Source: an uncultured Azospirillum sp. | Lineage (GTDB): Bacteria; Pseudomonadota; Alphaproteobacteria; RF32; CAG-239 | Assembly (NCBI GenBank): GCA_947383875.1 | Contig: CANDEX010000002.1 | Coordinates: 1-64,000, forward strand | Reading direction: 5' to 3' | Length of the DNA stretch: 64,000 bases | In this document: in pieces, positions 16,996-24,505 of the stretch | Position numbering within the stretch: position 1 is the first letter of the stretch | Layout of the letters: each line of letters starts with the position of its first letter | The notes under the pieces: generated by a model | Seen by the model: the letters and a program-made list of their open reading frames with translations, nothing else | Database searches by the model: none | Told to the model about the DNA's origin: nothing | Position numbers and translations under genes: made by a program

Positions 16996-18909
16996 ATGTT
17001 GAGACATTTTGTCAGTCTGTGTGTTTTTCTGGTGATGACTTTGTGCTTTTCAGGGCAAAGTCATGCCTTGATTGTCAATACGCAGACTGACAAGGTTTCT
17101 GTTGATGTTATAACCTCCGTTAATGAAATTAGTTCTCACCAACCTTTGGAGGTGTTGGTTAAGCTTAAAATGCATAACGGCTGGCATATTTACGGAGATA
17201 ATCCCGGAGATGCCGGAGAACCAACAAATATATCATGGAAACTGCCGACAGAATATCAAATAGAATCTTTAGGACAAAGCATTCCGGAAAAATATGTTGT
17301 TGATGGTTTGGTTCAGTATGGTTATGCTGATACGGCATATTGGAAATATCAGATAATTCCGGTCAATTCTGATATAGATGTTAAAGGGCAGCAAAATTTT
17401 CAGGCTGTTGTCTCATGGTTGGCGTGTAAAGATGAATGCGTGCCTGAAATTGTCAAGATAGATTTTTCCCTGCCTGTTTTGACTAAAACGAAACCTGTTT
17501 TACAAGTTTGGCAAGATGAAAATTCAAAAGCAGAGGCAAGTTTTCCGGCGGAAATTACTCCAGAGGCTTTATATGAGGTTAAGGGTGACAGACTGCTGAT
17601 AAATGTCGATACGAAAGACAAAAATTTTGTTAAAGATGTTCGGCAGATTTTATTTATTCCGGATGAATCAGATTTAATAATCAATAATGGTGAACAGACT
17701 GTCGGATTTGACGGAATGGGAAATCTCTCCCTGTCTGTTCCTTTAGAAGATAGTGCGTTTGAAAATATTAACGGCTTGTTAGTTGTGGAAGATTATACCG
17801 GCAGGCGAGCTTATCGCCTCGTTCCGCAACGAGCTGAAAGACTGGTTGAACATCCGGTTGTTCATTATAACAATGATAGCTTGGTATTAATTATGATAAT
17901 GGCTTTTCTGGGGGGCATTATTCTTAATTTCATGCCTTGTATCTTTCCTATATTGTCCATTAAAGCAATTGCGTTGGTACAAAGCACTTGTCATCGTAAA
18001 GATGCTCGTGCCGAAGCTTTAATATATATGGCCGGGGTTGTTATTTCTTTTCTGCTAACGGCAACGATTTTAGTTTGGCTGCGTCATCAAGGTGAACAAC
18101 TCGGGTGGGGATTTCAATTACAGTCTCCGATTTTTGTTTTGGTTATGATCATCATTTTCTTTATAATATTTTTAATGTTGTTAGATGTGATTAATTTTCA
18201 TAACTTTTTTGCTAATCGGCTGGGAGGCGTTTCTTTTTCTGCACGAAGGCTGAATGCTTTCTTTACGGGGCTTTTTGCTGTGTTAGTCGCCAGTCCTTGT
18301 ACTGCGCCGTTTATGGGAATAGCCATAGGATATTCTCTTACCAAGCCTGTCTATATTTATTATCCGGTCTTCCTGGCCTTAGGTATCGGTTATGCTCTAC
18401 CTTTTACTCTTATCGGATGCTTTCCTGATGTGGTGGCTCGTATTTTGCCCAAGCCGGGACGATGGATGAATCTATTAAAAAAGGTGTTTGCTATTCCGGT
18501 TTTGTTGACCTGCTTCTGGTTGATGTGGGTGTTCGCTCATCTGGTAACCCCTACTCGTATATCTGATAATATTATTGTATGGAATGTTTATGATGAGCAG
18601 GAAATTCAAAATTTAAGGCAGGATAATCAGGCTGTATTTATTGATTTTACAGCCAAATGGTGTTTGACCTGTTTGGTTAATGATAAGATGGTATTGGGGA
18701 CTCCGCATTTTGCTGAATTGGTTAAAAAACGGCAGCTCCATATCTTTAAGGCGGATTGGACAACCAAAGATCCTCAGATTGCGGCGGCATTGGAATTATA
18801 TGGTCGCAACAGTATTCCTTTATATGTTTATTATGCTCCAGGAGAAAATAAATATGTCATTCTGCCTCAATTACTTACGCCAGGAATTATTGATGAATAT
18901 CTTGAGTAG
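16996..18909 (+). CDS. dsbD: Thiol:disulfide interchange protein DsbD/ScsB family
   Basis: A 637-residue three-part electron carrier. It has a signal peptide (residues 1-24) and a periplasmic immunoglobulin-like domain with C144 and C148 (ACKDEC). A membrane domain of about eight helices follows, with the redox cysteines C315 (NFMPCIFP) and C435 (ASPCTAPF). A C-terminal thioredoxin domain carries C556/C559 (WCLTC). All three cysteine pairs are intact. It passes reducing power from cytoplasmic thioredoxin to periplasmic proteins. The C144-x3-C148 spacing is closer to the ScsB-like branch than to E. coli DsbD. A strong terminator follows. Confidence 0.93.
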   Translation: MLRHFVSLCVFLVMTLCFSGQSHALIVNTQTDKVSVDVITSVNEISSHQPLEVLVKLKMHNGWHIYGDNPGDAGEPTNISWKLPTEYQIESLGQSIPEKYVVDGLVQYGYADTAYWKYQIIPVNSDIDVKGQQNFQAVVSWLACKDECVPEIVKIDFSLPVLTKTKPVLQVWQDENSKAEASFPAEITPEALYEVKGDRLLINVDTKDKNFVKDVRQILFIPDESDLIINNGEQTVGFDGMGNLSLSVPLEDSAFENINGLLVVEDYTGRRAYRLVPQRAERLVEHPVVHYNNDSLVLIMIMAFLGGIILNFMPCIFPILSIKAIALVQSTCHRKDARAEALIYMAGVVISFLLTATILVWLRHQGEQLGWGFQLQSPIFVLVMIIIFFIIFLMLLDVINFHNFFANRLGGVSFSARRLNAFFTGLFAVLVASPCTAPFMGIAIGYSLTKPVYIYYPVFLALGIGYALPFTLIGCFPDVVARILPKPGRWMNLLKKVFAIPVLLTCFWLMWVFAHLVTPTRISDNIIVWNVYDEQEIQNLRQDNQAVFIDFTAKWCLTCLVNDKMVLGTPHFAELVKKRQLHIFKADWTTKDPQIAAALELYGRNSIPLYVYYAPGENKYVILPQLLTPGIIDEYLE

Positions 18910-18917
18910 TAAGAAGA

Positions 18918-18950
18918 AAGCCCCTCGTTGTGAGGGGCTTTTTTATTTTT
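18918..18950 (+). terminator. Intrinsic terminator of dsbD
   Basis: AAGCCCCTC and GAGGGGCTT form a 9-bp stem with a 5-base loop, followed by a T-rich tract to 18950. Confidence 0.93.
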
Positions 18951-18955
18951 AGGTA

Positions 18956-19738
18956 TTATTTTCCGAAAATTCCGATTTCTTTTATACGGTCTTTTACACC
19001 GCCGACAACATTGTCCAAGCTTTCTTGAGCAACGTTTTTCAAATCGGTAATTTTACTGTCTACGACTGTCTGATATGCCGTATTGATAATTTTAGTTAAA
19101 ACTTTAGAGACGGTTTCGGCAACGGTTGTGCCTTTTTTATCTTCCCCAATATTATTGAGTGTGATTGCCGGCAGTTTTACGGTTGTTTTGGTAAGATCTG
19201 CAGCGGCACTGGCGGCAACTGAAATTTCGCCATCTTTGATAACCAGCTTGCGAATAATCACTTTTTTGCTTGCTGCGGCTGTTTTGCTTTCTTTTGCTTT
19301 AGCCTGCTCCTCTGCTTTAACTTCAGCTTTTTCGGCAGAAGCGGTGTTCTTTTGGATGTTTTCCAATAATTGAGAGAGGTTATTTTGTGTTAAAGAGAGT
19401 AATTCATAGTTAATGACTGGTTTGTTGACTTCAACACTTTCAATCACAATAACATCTTTGGTCAGGCTTTTAATATCAACTTTAACAGAGATGCCGCCTA
19501 ATTCCAGTGCATTTTTCAGTTTGTAGTTTTTCGGATTTCCAACAGTAATTTTGCCGATATGCCCTTCTCCGTTAGCCAGTTTCAAACTGAAGCCATCCAG
19601 ATTGACGTCGGTTCCGGTGACTGCTGAACCATATTTGTGAACCATCTGTTTCACGATGGATTCAAATGATGGTGTCAGAAAATAAAAGCCGGCAGCTGCG
19701 GCAGCTAATATCAGTAATATGATGTATTTTTTTTTCAT
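18956..19738 (-). CDS. AsmA-like membrane-anchored protein
   Basis: A 260-residue protein with one N-terminal anchor helix (YIILLILAAAAAGFYFL) and an AsmA/DUF748-like periplasmic domain. Recognisable segments are TGTDVNLDGFSLKLANGEGHIGKITVGNP and LELGGISVKVDI. A low-complexity Ala/Lys/Glu linker (about residues 134-160) is followed by VIIRKLVIKDGEISV. AsmA proteins bridge the periplasm in lipid transport, but this one is too short to span it alone. ATG 19738 is chosen over 19771 because AAGGA precedes it. It starts 10 bases after the HD gene stops. Confidence 0.72.
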   Translation of the reverse strand: MKKKYIILLILAAAAAGFYFLTPSFESIVKQMVHKYGSAVTGTDVNLDGFSLKLANGEGHIGKITVGNPKNYKLKNALELGGISVKVDIKSLTKDVIVIESVEVNKPVINYELLSLTQNNLSQLLENIQKNTASAEKAEVKAEEQAKAKESKTAAASKKVIIRKLVIKDGEISVAASAAADLTKTTVKLPAITLNNIGEDKKGTTVAETVSKVLTKIINTAYQTVVDSKITDLKNVAQESLDNVVGGVKDRIKEIGIFGK

Positions 19739-19748
19739 GAGGTTATCC

Positions 19749-20570
19749 TTATCCCTTATTGTTTTGTTCAATCAGATAGTCATTAACAGTTTTTTCTATC
19801 TGCTTCTGGAGCTCAGAATCGGTGTTACTTTTACGAAGAGCATGAAGCAGGCGGTTTATGCCTCCATACTTTTGCATATAAGCAAAAGATGACCGATAGT
19901 TTAAATCAAAAATCCAACAAATCAAGCTTAATATGCGGTCGCTGGTTGTTTTCATGTCTGCTCGATTAACCGGGCTTTTGTTTAGAAAGCTGTGTAACGT
20001 GGCGTCTGATATCGGGGAGCGAAACGGCTGCGCTTTTAATTCTGCCAAAAAAAGGCGGCGAATGTTTCTGTCTGCATTGGCCAGTAACCGGAAATTGGCA
20101 ATTTTATCCGCATCGCGGACCAAAAATGTTATTTTTTCTACTTCAAATTTTTTTTGAGGATCTTCAGTGTTAATGAATTCATGATCTTTATATAATTCTT
20201 CAATCATGTTGCTGTGATGTTTGACCGGAAGAAGAATATGCGGATTGTTGTATTCCGGAAATTGTCGTAGAAAATCATACCCGTAACGGGCATGATTATT
20301 CGGAAGTTCCGGATGTAAATACATATTTTCAACTTCATAAAAGCGGCCGATATCATGAAAAAGGGCCGCCTGTCTGGCTAAGCGCAGAAGTTTGGATGAC
20401 CAGTTTTTAAAGGTGTTTTCTTGTTTGAGGAGGTAATTGGCCGCATCTAAAACCTGATGTGAATGGGTTATTTTTTCATTAACAAACAGATGGTGAAATT
20501 CACTTTTCCGGACAATTTCCTGACTGCGTTCATATTCTTTTTGCAGAATTTTCTTTTCTTTTTCCAGCAT
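19749..20570 (-). CDS. HD-domain phosphohydrolase
   Basis: A 273-residue protein with an HD metal site: H (THSHQVLDAA), HD (ALFHDIGRFYEV), H (HARYGYDFL), HH (PVKHHSNM) and D (RDADKIANF). This six-ligand layout fits the broad HD/HDOD/HD-GYP-like group, but the HD-GYP motif itself is missing. Substrates could be nucleotides or signalling nucleotides. ATG 20570 has GGAGG five bases upstream and is preferred over the ORF start at 20630. A 13-bp hairpin lies about 60 bases upstream of the start. Confidence 0.8.
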   Translation of the reverse strand: MLEKEKKILQKEYERSQEIVRKSEFHHLFVNEKITHSHQVLDAANYLLKQENTFKNWSSKLLRLARQAALFHDIGRFYEVENMYLHPELPNNHARYGYDFLRQFPEYNNPHILLPVKHHSNMIEELYKDHEFINTEDPQKKFEVEKITFLVRDADKIANFRLLANADRNIRRLFLAELKAQPFRSPISDATLHSFLNKSPVNRADMKTTSDRILSLICWIFDLNYRSSFAYMQKYGGINRLLHALRKSNTDSELQKQIEKTVNDYLIEQNNKG

Positions 20571-20619
20571 GTGGCCTCCTTTGTCGATATATTTATGCTG
20601 GAAAAATATTAAATTACCA

Positions 20620-20806
20620 TTAAAAAACAAAAGAGTATCTTAAAATTTTATCACCGAAAGATAAAACCCAAGATACTCTTTTATTCATCTAAGGCAAAAC
20701 AGAAGTTTTGTCTTTTTTGACATTCTCGGCTTTAGAAAAATCTAAATAAACGGAATAAACCGGAAATGTCGCACAATTATATCTAACTAATTATTTTAAT
20801 GTGGGT
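20620..20806 (-). ncRNA. Possible small RNA or structured 5' leader of the HD gene
   Basis: A minus-strand promoter candidate lies at 20807-20834. About 125 bases downstream, a two-tier hairpin is centred on 20629-20682. The outer 13-bp stem is AAAAGAGTATCTT / AAGATACTCTTTT; the inner 7-bp stem is TTTTATC / GATAAAA with loop ACCGAAA. On the minus strand it runs into TTTTGTTTTTTAA, as a terminator or attenuator would. No RNA family is recognised. Transcription is unproven. Confidence 0.3.
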
Positions 20807-20834
20807 AATGTAATACAAACAGTCTTATTGTCAA
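20807..20834 (-). promoter_or_regulatory. Sigma-70-like promoter toward the HD gene
   Basis: On the minus strand, TTGACA (20829-20834) and TACATT (20807-20812) are separated by 16 bases. The -35 is a perfect consensus and the -10 matches 4 of 6. Confidence 0.5.
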
Positions 20835-20995
20835 GTTAAAATAACGGTAAGATAAGGCAAAGCAAAGCCTGGATATCGCGGCTTGCAAATTAACAAATTA
20901 TCACCTGTCGTCTAAGATATGTCATTACTTTGACATATCTTATTCCTCCAGCCTCCCGGTTCGAACCTCCCACTTAACAATTACCAACAAAAAAA

Positions 20996-21014
20996 AGCCC
21001 GCTAAAAGCAGGCT
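20996..21014 (-). terminator. Terminator downstream of tRNA-Lys
   Basis: AGCCCGC and GCAGGCT pair with one mismatch around a 5-base loop. T runs lie on both sides, so it can serve the minus-strand tRNA. Confidence 0.8.
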
Positions 21015-21022
21015 TTTTTTAT

Positions 21023-21098
21023 TGGTAGGCGCGTGGGGGTTCGAACCCCAGACCCACTGATTAAGAGTCAGTTGCTCTACCAACTGAGCTACGCACCC
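21023..21098 (-). tRNA. tRNA-Lys (anticodon CUU), CCA encoded
   Basis: The minus strand folds into a 76-base cloverleaf. The acceptor GGGTGCG pairs with CGCGCCT, with G-U pairs at positions 1-72 and 4-69. The D arm is AGCTCAGTTGGTAGAGCA. The anticodon stem is ACTGA/TCAGT with loop CTCTTAA, giving anticodon CTT. The T arm is GGGGTTCGAACCCC, followed by discriminator A and an encoded CCA. Confidence 0.97.
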
Positions 21099-21126
21099 AT
21101 AAATCAGAAGATTTACGATAAGGCGG

Positions 21127-21155
21127 AATATAAACCCGAAGATTTTTTTTTGCAA
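21127..21155 (-). promoter_or_regulatory. Promoter of tRNA-Lys
   Basis: On the minus strand, TTGCAA (21150-21155) and TATATT (21127-21132) are separated by exactly 17 bases. They lie about 30 bases upstream of the mature tRNA 5' end. Confidence 0.75.
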
Positions 21156-21281
21156 GTCTTTTTTTTGTTTTTATAAAAAATTCATTTTTTGTTTTTTAAT
21201 TATACTTTAATGACTATATGCTAATCTACGACAAAGGTTGTTTTCAGCCGATTGCTAATCTGTTTGAGAAAGGATGGTCTT

Positions 21282-21695
21282 ATGCGTAGAAAAATCGGAA
21301 GTCTGGCAGTCGTTCTTCTGACTGTTGCCGCAGTAAATGCCCAAGCTGATATATATGAGGAATGTCTGGATAAAAATTATATGAGCGATACAGCCATGGC
21401 TGGCTGTGGCGAAGATGAAGCTGTGCGGATAATGACACAGGTAAGAAAAAGAGTTAATTCCATAGCTGCAACCAATTACTTTAATGATTGGAACAGCAAT
21501 CGCAAAGATTTACCCCAACTTATGACAGATTGGGAGACTTTTCGTGATAAATATTGCAGTTTGTATGGTTATACTTATACTCAGGGCAAAGGTACAATTT
21601 CAGCATTACAGACAGCTAAATGTAAAATTGATATGAATAAACGCTTTTTGGATGATGTGGAAGCGATTATTAATATTTATAAAGATAATCGTTAG
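21282..21695 (+). CDS. Secreted LprI/DUF1311-like protein, copy 1
   Basis: A 137-residue exported protein with a signal peptide probably cut after AQA (residue 22). The mature part carries C28 (EECLD), C in AGCGEDEA, a W-x2-FRDKYC segment and a last Cys in TAKCKID. This pattern of paired cysteines and W-x2-(F/Y)R-x3-C matches the LprI/DUF1311 fold, some members of which inhibit lysozyme. ATG 21282 has GAAAGG upstream and is preferred over 21252. A second related gene follows 12 bases later. Confidence 0.7.
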   Translation: MRRKIGSLAVVLLTVAAVNAQADIYEECLDKNYMSDTAMAGCGEDEAVRIMTQVRKRVNSIAATNYFNDWNSNRKDLPQLMTDWETFRDKYCSLYGYTYTQGKGTISALQTAKCKIDMNKRFLDDVEAIINIYKDNR

Positions 21696-21707
21696 AAAGG
21701 ATTAGAT

Positions 21708-22118
21708 ATGAACAAAAAAACAACATTGATGATTTTTTCAGCGTTATTGTTGGCTGCAAATTCTGTTTCTGCTTCGGATTATGGCTTGTGTATCAATCGT
21801 TCACGTGGCGATATAACCAAGCAAACAGCATGTAATAATGATGAAGTTAGAAGCCAGATGCGACAGATAAATCAGAAGATTGCACAAATTGCGCGAATTC
21901 CTTCATTTGCAAAGCTTAATCAAAGTCAGAATTCTTTGGAAAATCAATTTAAATATTGGCAAGCTTTTCGTAACAATTTTTGCGCTTATTCCGGCGTTGC
22001 CAATGGTGCTTATGGGGATGACGAGTTTTTTAAGTCAGATTGTATGCGTATTATGACAGAACAGTATAATAAAGACCTGGATCAAATAATGCGAGGTGTT
22101 TATGCCGATCCTGAATAG
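21708..22118 (+). CDS. Secreted LprI/DUF1311-like protein, copy 2
   Basis: A 136-residue exported protein with signal peptide cleaved near VSA-SDYG. It shares the plan of the preceding gene: an early Cys (YGLCINRS), TACNNDEVRSQM, KYWQAFRNNFC and a late Cys (KSDCMRIMTEQYNKDL). The two are probably diverged tandem paralogues with about the same cysteine spacing. AAAGGA precedes the ATG. Likely periplasmic; lysozyme inhibition is only a family-based possibility. Confidence 0.68.
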   Translation: MNKKTTLMIFSALLLAANSVSASDYGLCINRSRGDITKQTACNNDEVRSQMRQINQKIAQIARIPSFAKLNQSQNSLENQFKYWQAFRNNFCAYSGVANGAYGDDEFFKSDCMRIMTEQYNKDLDQIMRGVYADPE

Positions 22119-22134
22119 TTTCGGAATTTAATGT

Positions 22135-22172
22135 AAAATCCCTTTCTGTTTTAGAGAGGGATTTTGTTTTTT
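22135..22172. terminator. Bidirectional terminator between copy 2 and the histidine kinase
   Basis: AAAATCCCT pairs with AGGGATTTT around an imperfect inner stem, then GTTTTTT. It overlaps the last codons of the minus-strand kinase. Confidence 0.8.
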
Positions 22173-23587
22173 GGGATGTCAAAACAGAAACTGCTACCCT
22201 GCCCTAATTTACTTTCAACATCTATTTGTGTTTTTAGTAATGCGGCAATTCGACTAACGATAGCCAACCCCAATCCCGCACCTTGTTTTTTGAAATTGAA
22301 ACATTGTTTGCTTTGATAAAAGTCTTTAAAAATGTTGTCCTTATCTTCGGGAGCAATACCGCAGCCGTTATCCATGACGACAACCCTGATATAATTTTGA
22401 TGATGACGGATGCCTAATAATATTTTGTCTTTTGTATATTTGAAAGCATTGTTTAACAGATTACGGACAACACGTTCAATTAGTATCGGGTCGCTGCAAA
22501 CATATTGATGTGACGGGATATAATGAAAGTTTATCTGGCGATTTTGTGCTTGTTCACGATATTCTCGAGCTAAACCGCTAAGTAATAAACCAATATCAAA
22601 TACTGACGGATGATATTCTAAGCCTCCGGCTTCTATTTTAGAAATATCTAAAAGATTATCCAGAAGAGAACTCAGATTTTCCGTGGAATCTTCTATTTTT
22701 TGTACTAAATTTTGCTGGCTTGGAAGTAAATCTTCTTCCTGGAGTGTGGCAATAAAAATTTTCAAAGACTGCATTGGTTGGCGCAAGTCATGGCTTGCTT
22801 GAGCCAAAAAATAAGATTTTGCCTGGCTTAGTTTTTCTGCTTTCTCTTGAGCCTGTTTTAATTGTTGCTGCGTTTCAATCATTGGCGTTATGTCTTGAAA
22901 CGTTCCGGCAATCAGACGACGATGATTTTCATAAATAAGACTGGCTTTAAATGAGCAATAAATAAGCTTTCCGTCCAGTCGTTTGAGACGAAGAGTTCCG
23001 TCTACCGGCTGTTCCTTGGTCAACAATTCTTTTAGTTTGCTTTTATATAAGGGAATATCCTCTGCCAGCATTTGTTCTCGAATTAAATTGCGATGCGGTG
23101 ACAAATTTTGATGTTTGACACCAAAAATACGGTACATTTCCTTTGACCAATAAATTTTACGGCTTTGAATATCCAATTCCCAATAGCCTAAGTGTGTCGT
23201 TCTTTCGGCAAATTCCAAACGACGTGCAGTTTGTTGTTGTTTTTGAGACAGCTTGTGTTTTTCCGTAATATCCTCAAGACATAAACTAAGGTGTCCCCCT
23301 ATTGCCGGATATAAATAAGCGGCATATAATTTGTCTTGATCAGTGAGAATAAAGTGATATGGTCGATGTTCTGTCATTACTCTGTTTAAGGCGTTATCAA
23401 AAACGTTGACAGAGATAGCGTCAAGGCAATCAATCAGTCGATAATTACGATGTTCCGGAATATTCCAAGTTCGGACAGCTTTGTTATTAGCATATAAAAT
23501 ATGTCCTGAGGTATTCAGCTCAAGGAGAAGATTGGTCGAAATATTTAATAAACGTTGTGGTTCTGCGATTTCTTCCATAGGTAACAT
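22151..23587 (-). CDS. Soluble PAS-PAS histidine kinase
   Basis: A 478-residue kinase without membrane helices. Two PAS domains (about residues 8-110 and 122-236) precede a HisKA dimerisation helix with phospho-acceptor H266 in ASHDLRQPMQSL. The HATPase domain shows the N box NLLNNAFKYT, the G1 box VMDNGCGIAPEDKD and the G2 box GAGLGLAIVSRI. No receiver domain is attached and no response regulator gene adjoins. It starts 3 bases after the DUF4340 gene stops and is the last gene of the Gld-type ABC operon, so it is probably co-expressed with it. An alternative start lies at 23578. Confidence 0.88.
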   Translation of the reverse strand: MLPMEEIAEPQRLLNISTNLLLELNTSGHILYANNKAVRTWNIPEHRNYRLIDCLDAISVNVFDNALNRVMTEHRPYHFILTDQDKLYAAYLYPAIGGHLSLCLEDITEKHKLSQKQQQTARRLEFAERTTHLGYWELDIQSRKIYWSKEMYRIFGVKHQNLSPHRNLIREQMLAEDIPLYKSKLKELLTKEQPVDGTLRLKRLDGKLIYCSFKASLIYENHRRLIAGTFQDITPMIETQQQLKQAQEKAEKLSQAKSYFLAQASHDLRQPMQSLKIFIATLQEEDLLPSQQNLVQKIEDSTENLSSLLDNLLDISKIEAGGLEYHPSVFDIGLLLSGLAREYREQAQNRQINFHYIPSHQYVCSDPILIERVVRNLLNNAFKYTKDKILLGIRHHQNYIRVVVMDNGCGIAPEDKDNIFKDFYQSKQCFNFKKQGAGLGLAIVSRIAALLKTQIDVESKLGQGSSFCFDIPKNKIPL

Positions 23588-23590
23588 CAG

Positions 23591-24505
23591 CTACAAATGA
23601 TATTGATACAATAAGCGTCCTATTCTTTCCGGAAGTTTGAAGAACCAACCGTCATAAAGAAAGGCGTTATGTTTGATATAATCATTCGTTTCTGTTGTTG
23701 GTAGGGGTGTGGTTAATAAAGTTAGTTTACTCCAATATTCGTGATTATCCGTGCAAATATCCAGGCTGTAAATTAACCCTGAAAACAAAGTAAAAGACAA
23801 ATTGCGACAATCCGGATATAAGGTATCGTCGAAATTCTGCGCAGACATCACTTTATCATAAGTTAAATACAGGAGTTGACGCTCAAGATTCTCTGAGTTG
23901 ATAAGTTTTTGAGATGGTTCTTTACGAGAGACTTTCTTATTTCCGGCTTTTAGCTGCTGAATATCTTTTGTTTCAAGAGCCAGTAAAGGTTGCTGTGTCC
24001 AATCTGATAATTTGACGGGGAAATTATAGTTGCCGCTAACAGTGAAAGTAGCCAAGTTGTTTGGTAATCTGGCTTGCCAGCTGTCTTTTTCGACACCTCG
24101 TTGTTTCAAAATAAGGTGGTTAAGAGTTTTCCCGTTTTCTCCGATGATTTTGATGTGTGTGTCTTTCTCGGTCGGTTCATCCCAGCTTTCTTCCGATGTT
24201 TGTTCGGTAAAGCGGGACGTATGCATATCTTGATATAAACGGCGGGTGACATCAAAAGCTGCATAATAATAATCCGCTTCTTTTATTCGCCAGAAATTGT
24301 TGTCCGGTATCAGGGTAACGGTTTGGTTATCTTGTCTGATAATTATTTCTTTAACTGCATTGTCCGGATGATTGGTCTCCGCAAAAACCAGATTGCCGAC
24401 AAATTTTGATTTTTCATTCTGGTATATATATAACAAAGAAGCAGCAGCACTTAACAGACTGCCTGCGGCGATTATAGCTGCGGTTTTAATCAGACGGGGA
24501 TTCAT
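23591..24505 (-). CDS. DUF4340 domain protein
   Basis: A 304-residue protein with one N-terminal anchor helix (TAAIIAAGSLLSAAASLLYIY) and a periplasmic DUF4340 domain. Typical segments are NAVKEIIIRQDNQTVTLIPDNNFWRI, LNHLILKQRG and TFTVSGNYNFPVKLSDW. DUF4340 proteins regularly follow GldG-like genes in ABC export operons, but their function is not known. The ATG lies inside the end of the GldG-like gene (20-base overlap), which points to translational coupling. Confidence 0.82.
   Translation of the reverse strand: MNPRLIKTAAIIAAGSLLSAAASLLYIYQNEKSKFVGNLVFAETNHPDNAVKEIIIRQDNQTVTLIPDNNFWRIKEADYYYAAFDVTRRLYQDMHTSRFTEQTSEESWDEPTEKDTHIKIIGENGKTLNHLILKQRGVEKDSWQARLPNNLATFTVSGNYNFPVKLSDWTQQPLLALETKDIQQLKAGNKKVSRKEPSQKLINSENLERQLLYLTYDKVMSAQNFDDTLYPDCRNLSFTLFSGLIYSLDICTDNHEYWSKLTLLTTPLPTTETNDYIKHNAFLYDGWFFKLPERIGRLLYQYHL

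Larger units (their letters stand above)
20571..21022. other. Hairpin-rich intergenic region, no protein gene
   Basis: The 450 bases between the HD gene and tRNA-Lys hold no convincing ORF but at least four inverted repeats. They are the two-tier hairpin at 20629-20682, GCAAAAC/GTTTTGT at 20694-20711 followed by TCTTTTTT on the plus strand, the 12-bp TAAGATATGTCA/TGACATATCTTA at 20913-20942, and the tRNA terminator at 20996-21014. A perfect GGTTCGAACC palindrome sits at 20958-20967. Confidence 0.7.

Noticed and set aside
20949..20970. GGTTCGAACC palindrome resembling a tRNA T arm, possible attachment-site remnant
   Set aside because: Only 10 bases match the tRNA and the flanks do not pair as a T stem. 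No integrase or mobile gene lies nearby.
20940..21155. 71-codon minus-strand frame through the tRNA-Lys gene
   Set aside because: It translates the tRNA (VAQLVEQLTLNQWVWGSNPHAP) and its terminator, a well-known type of spurious ORF.
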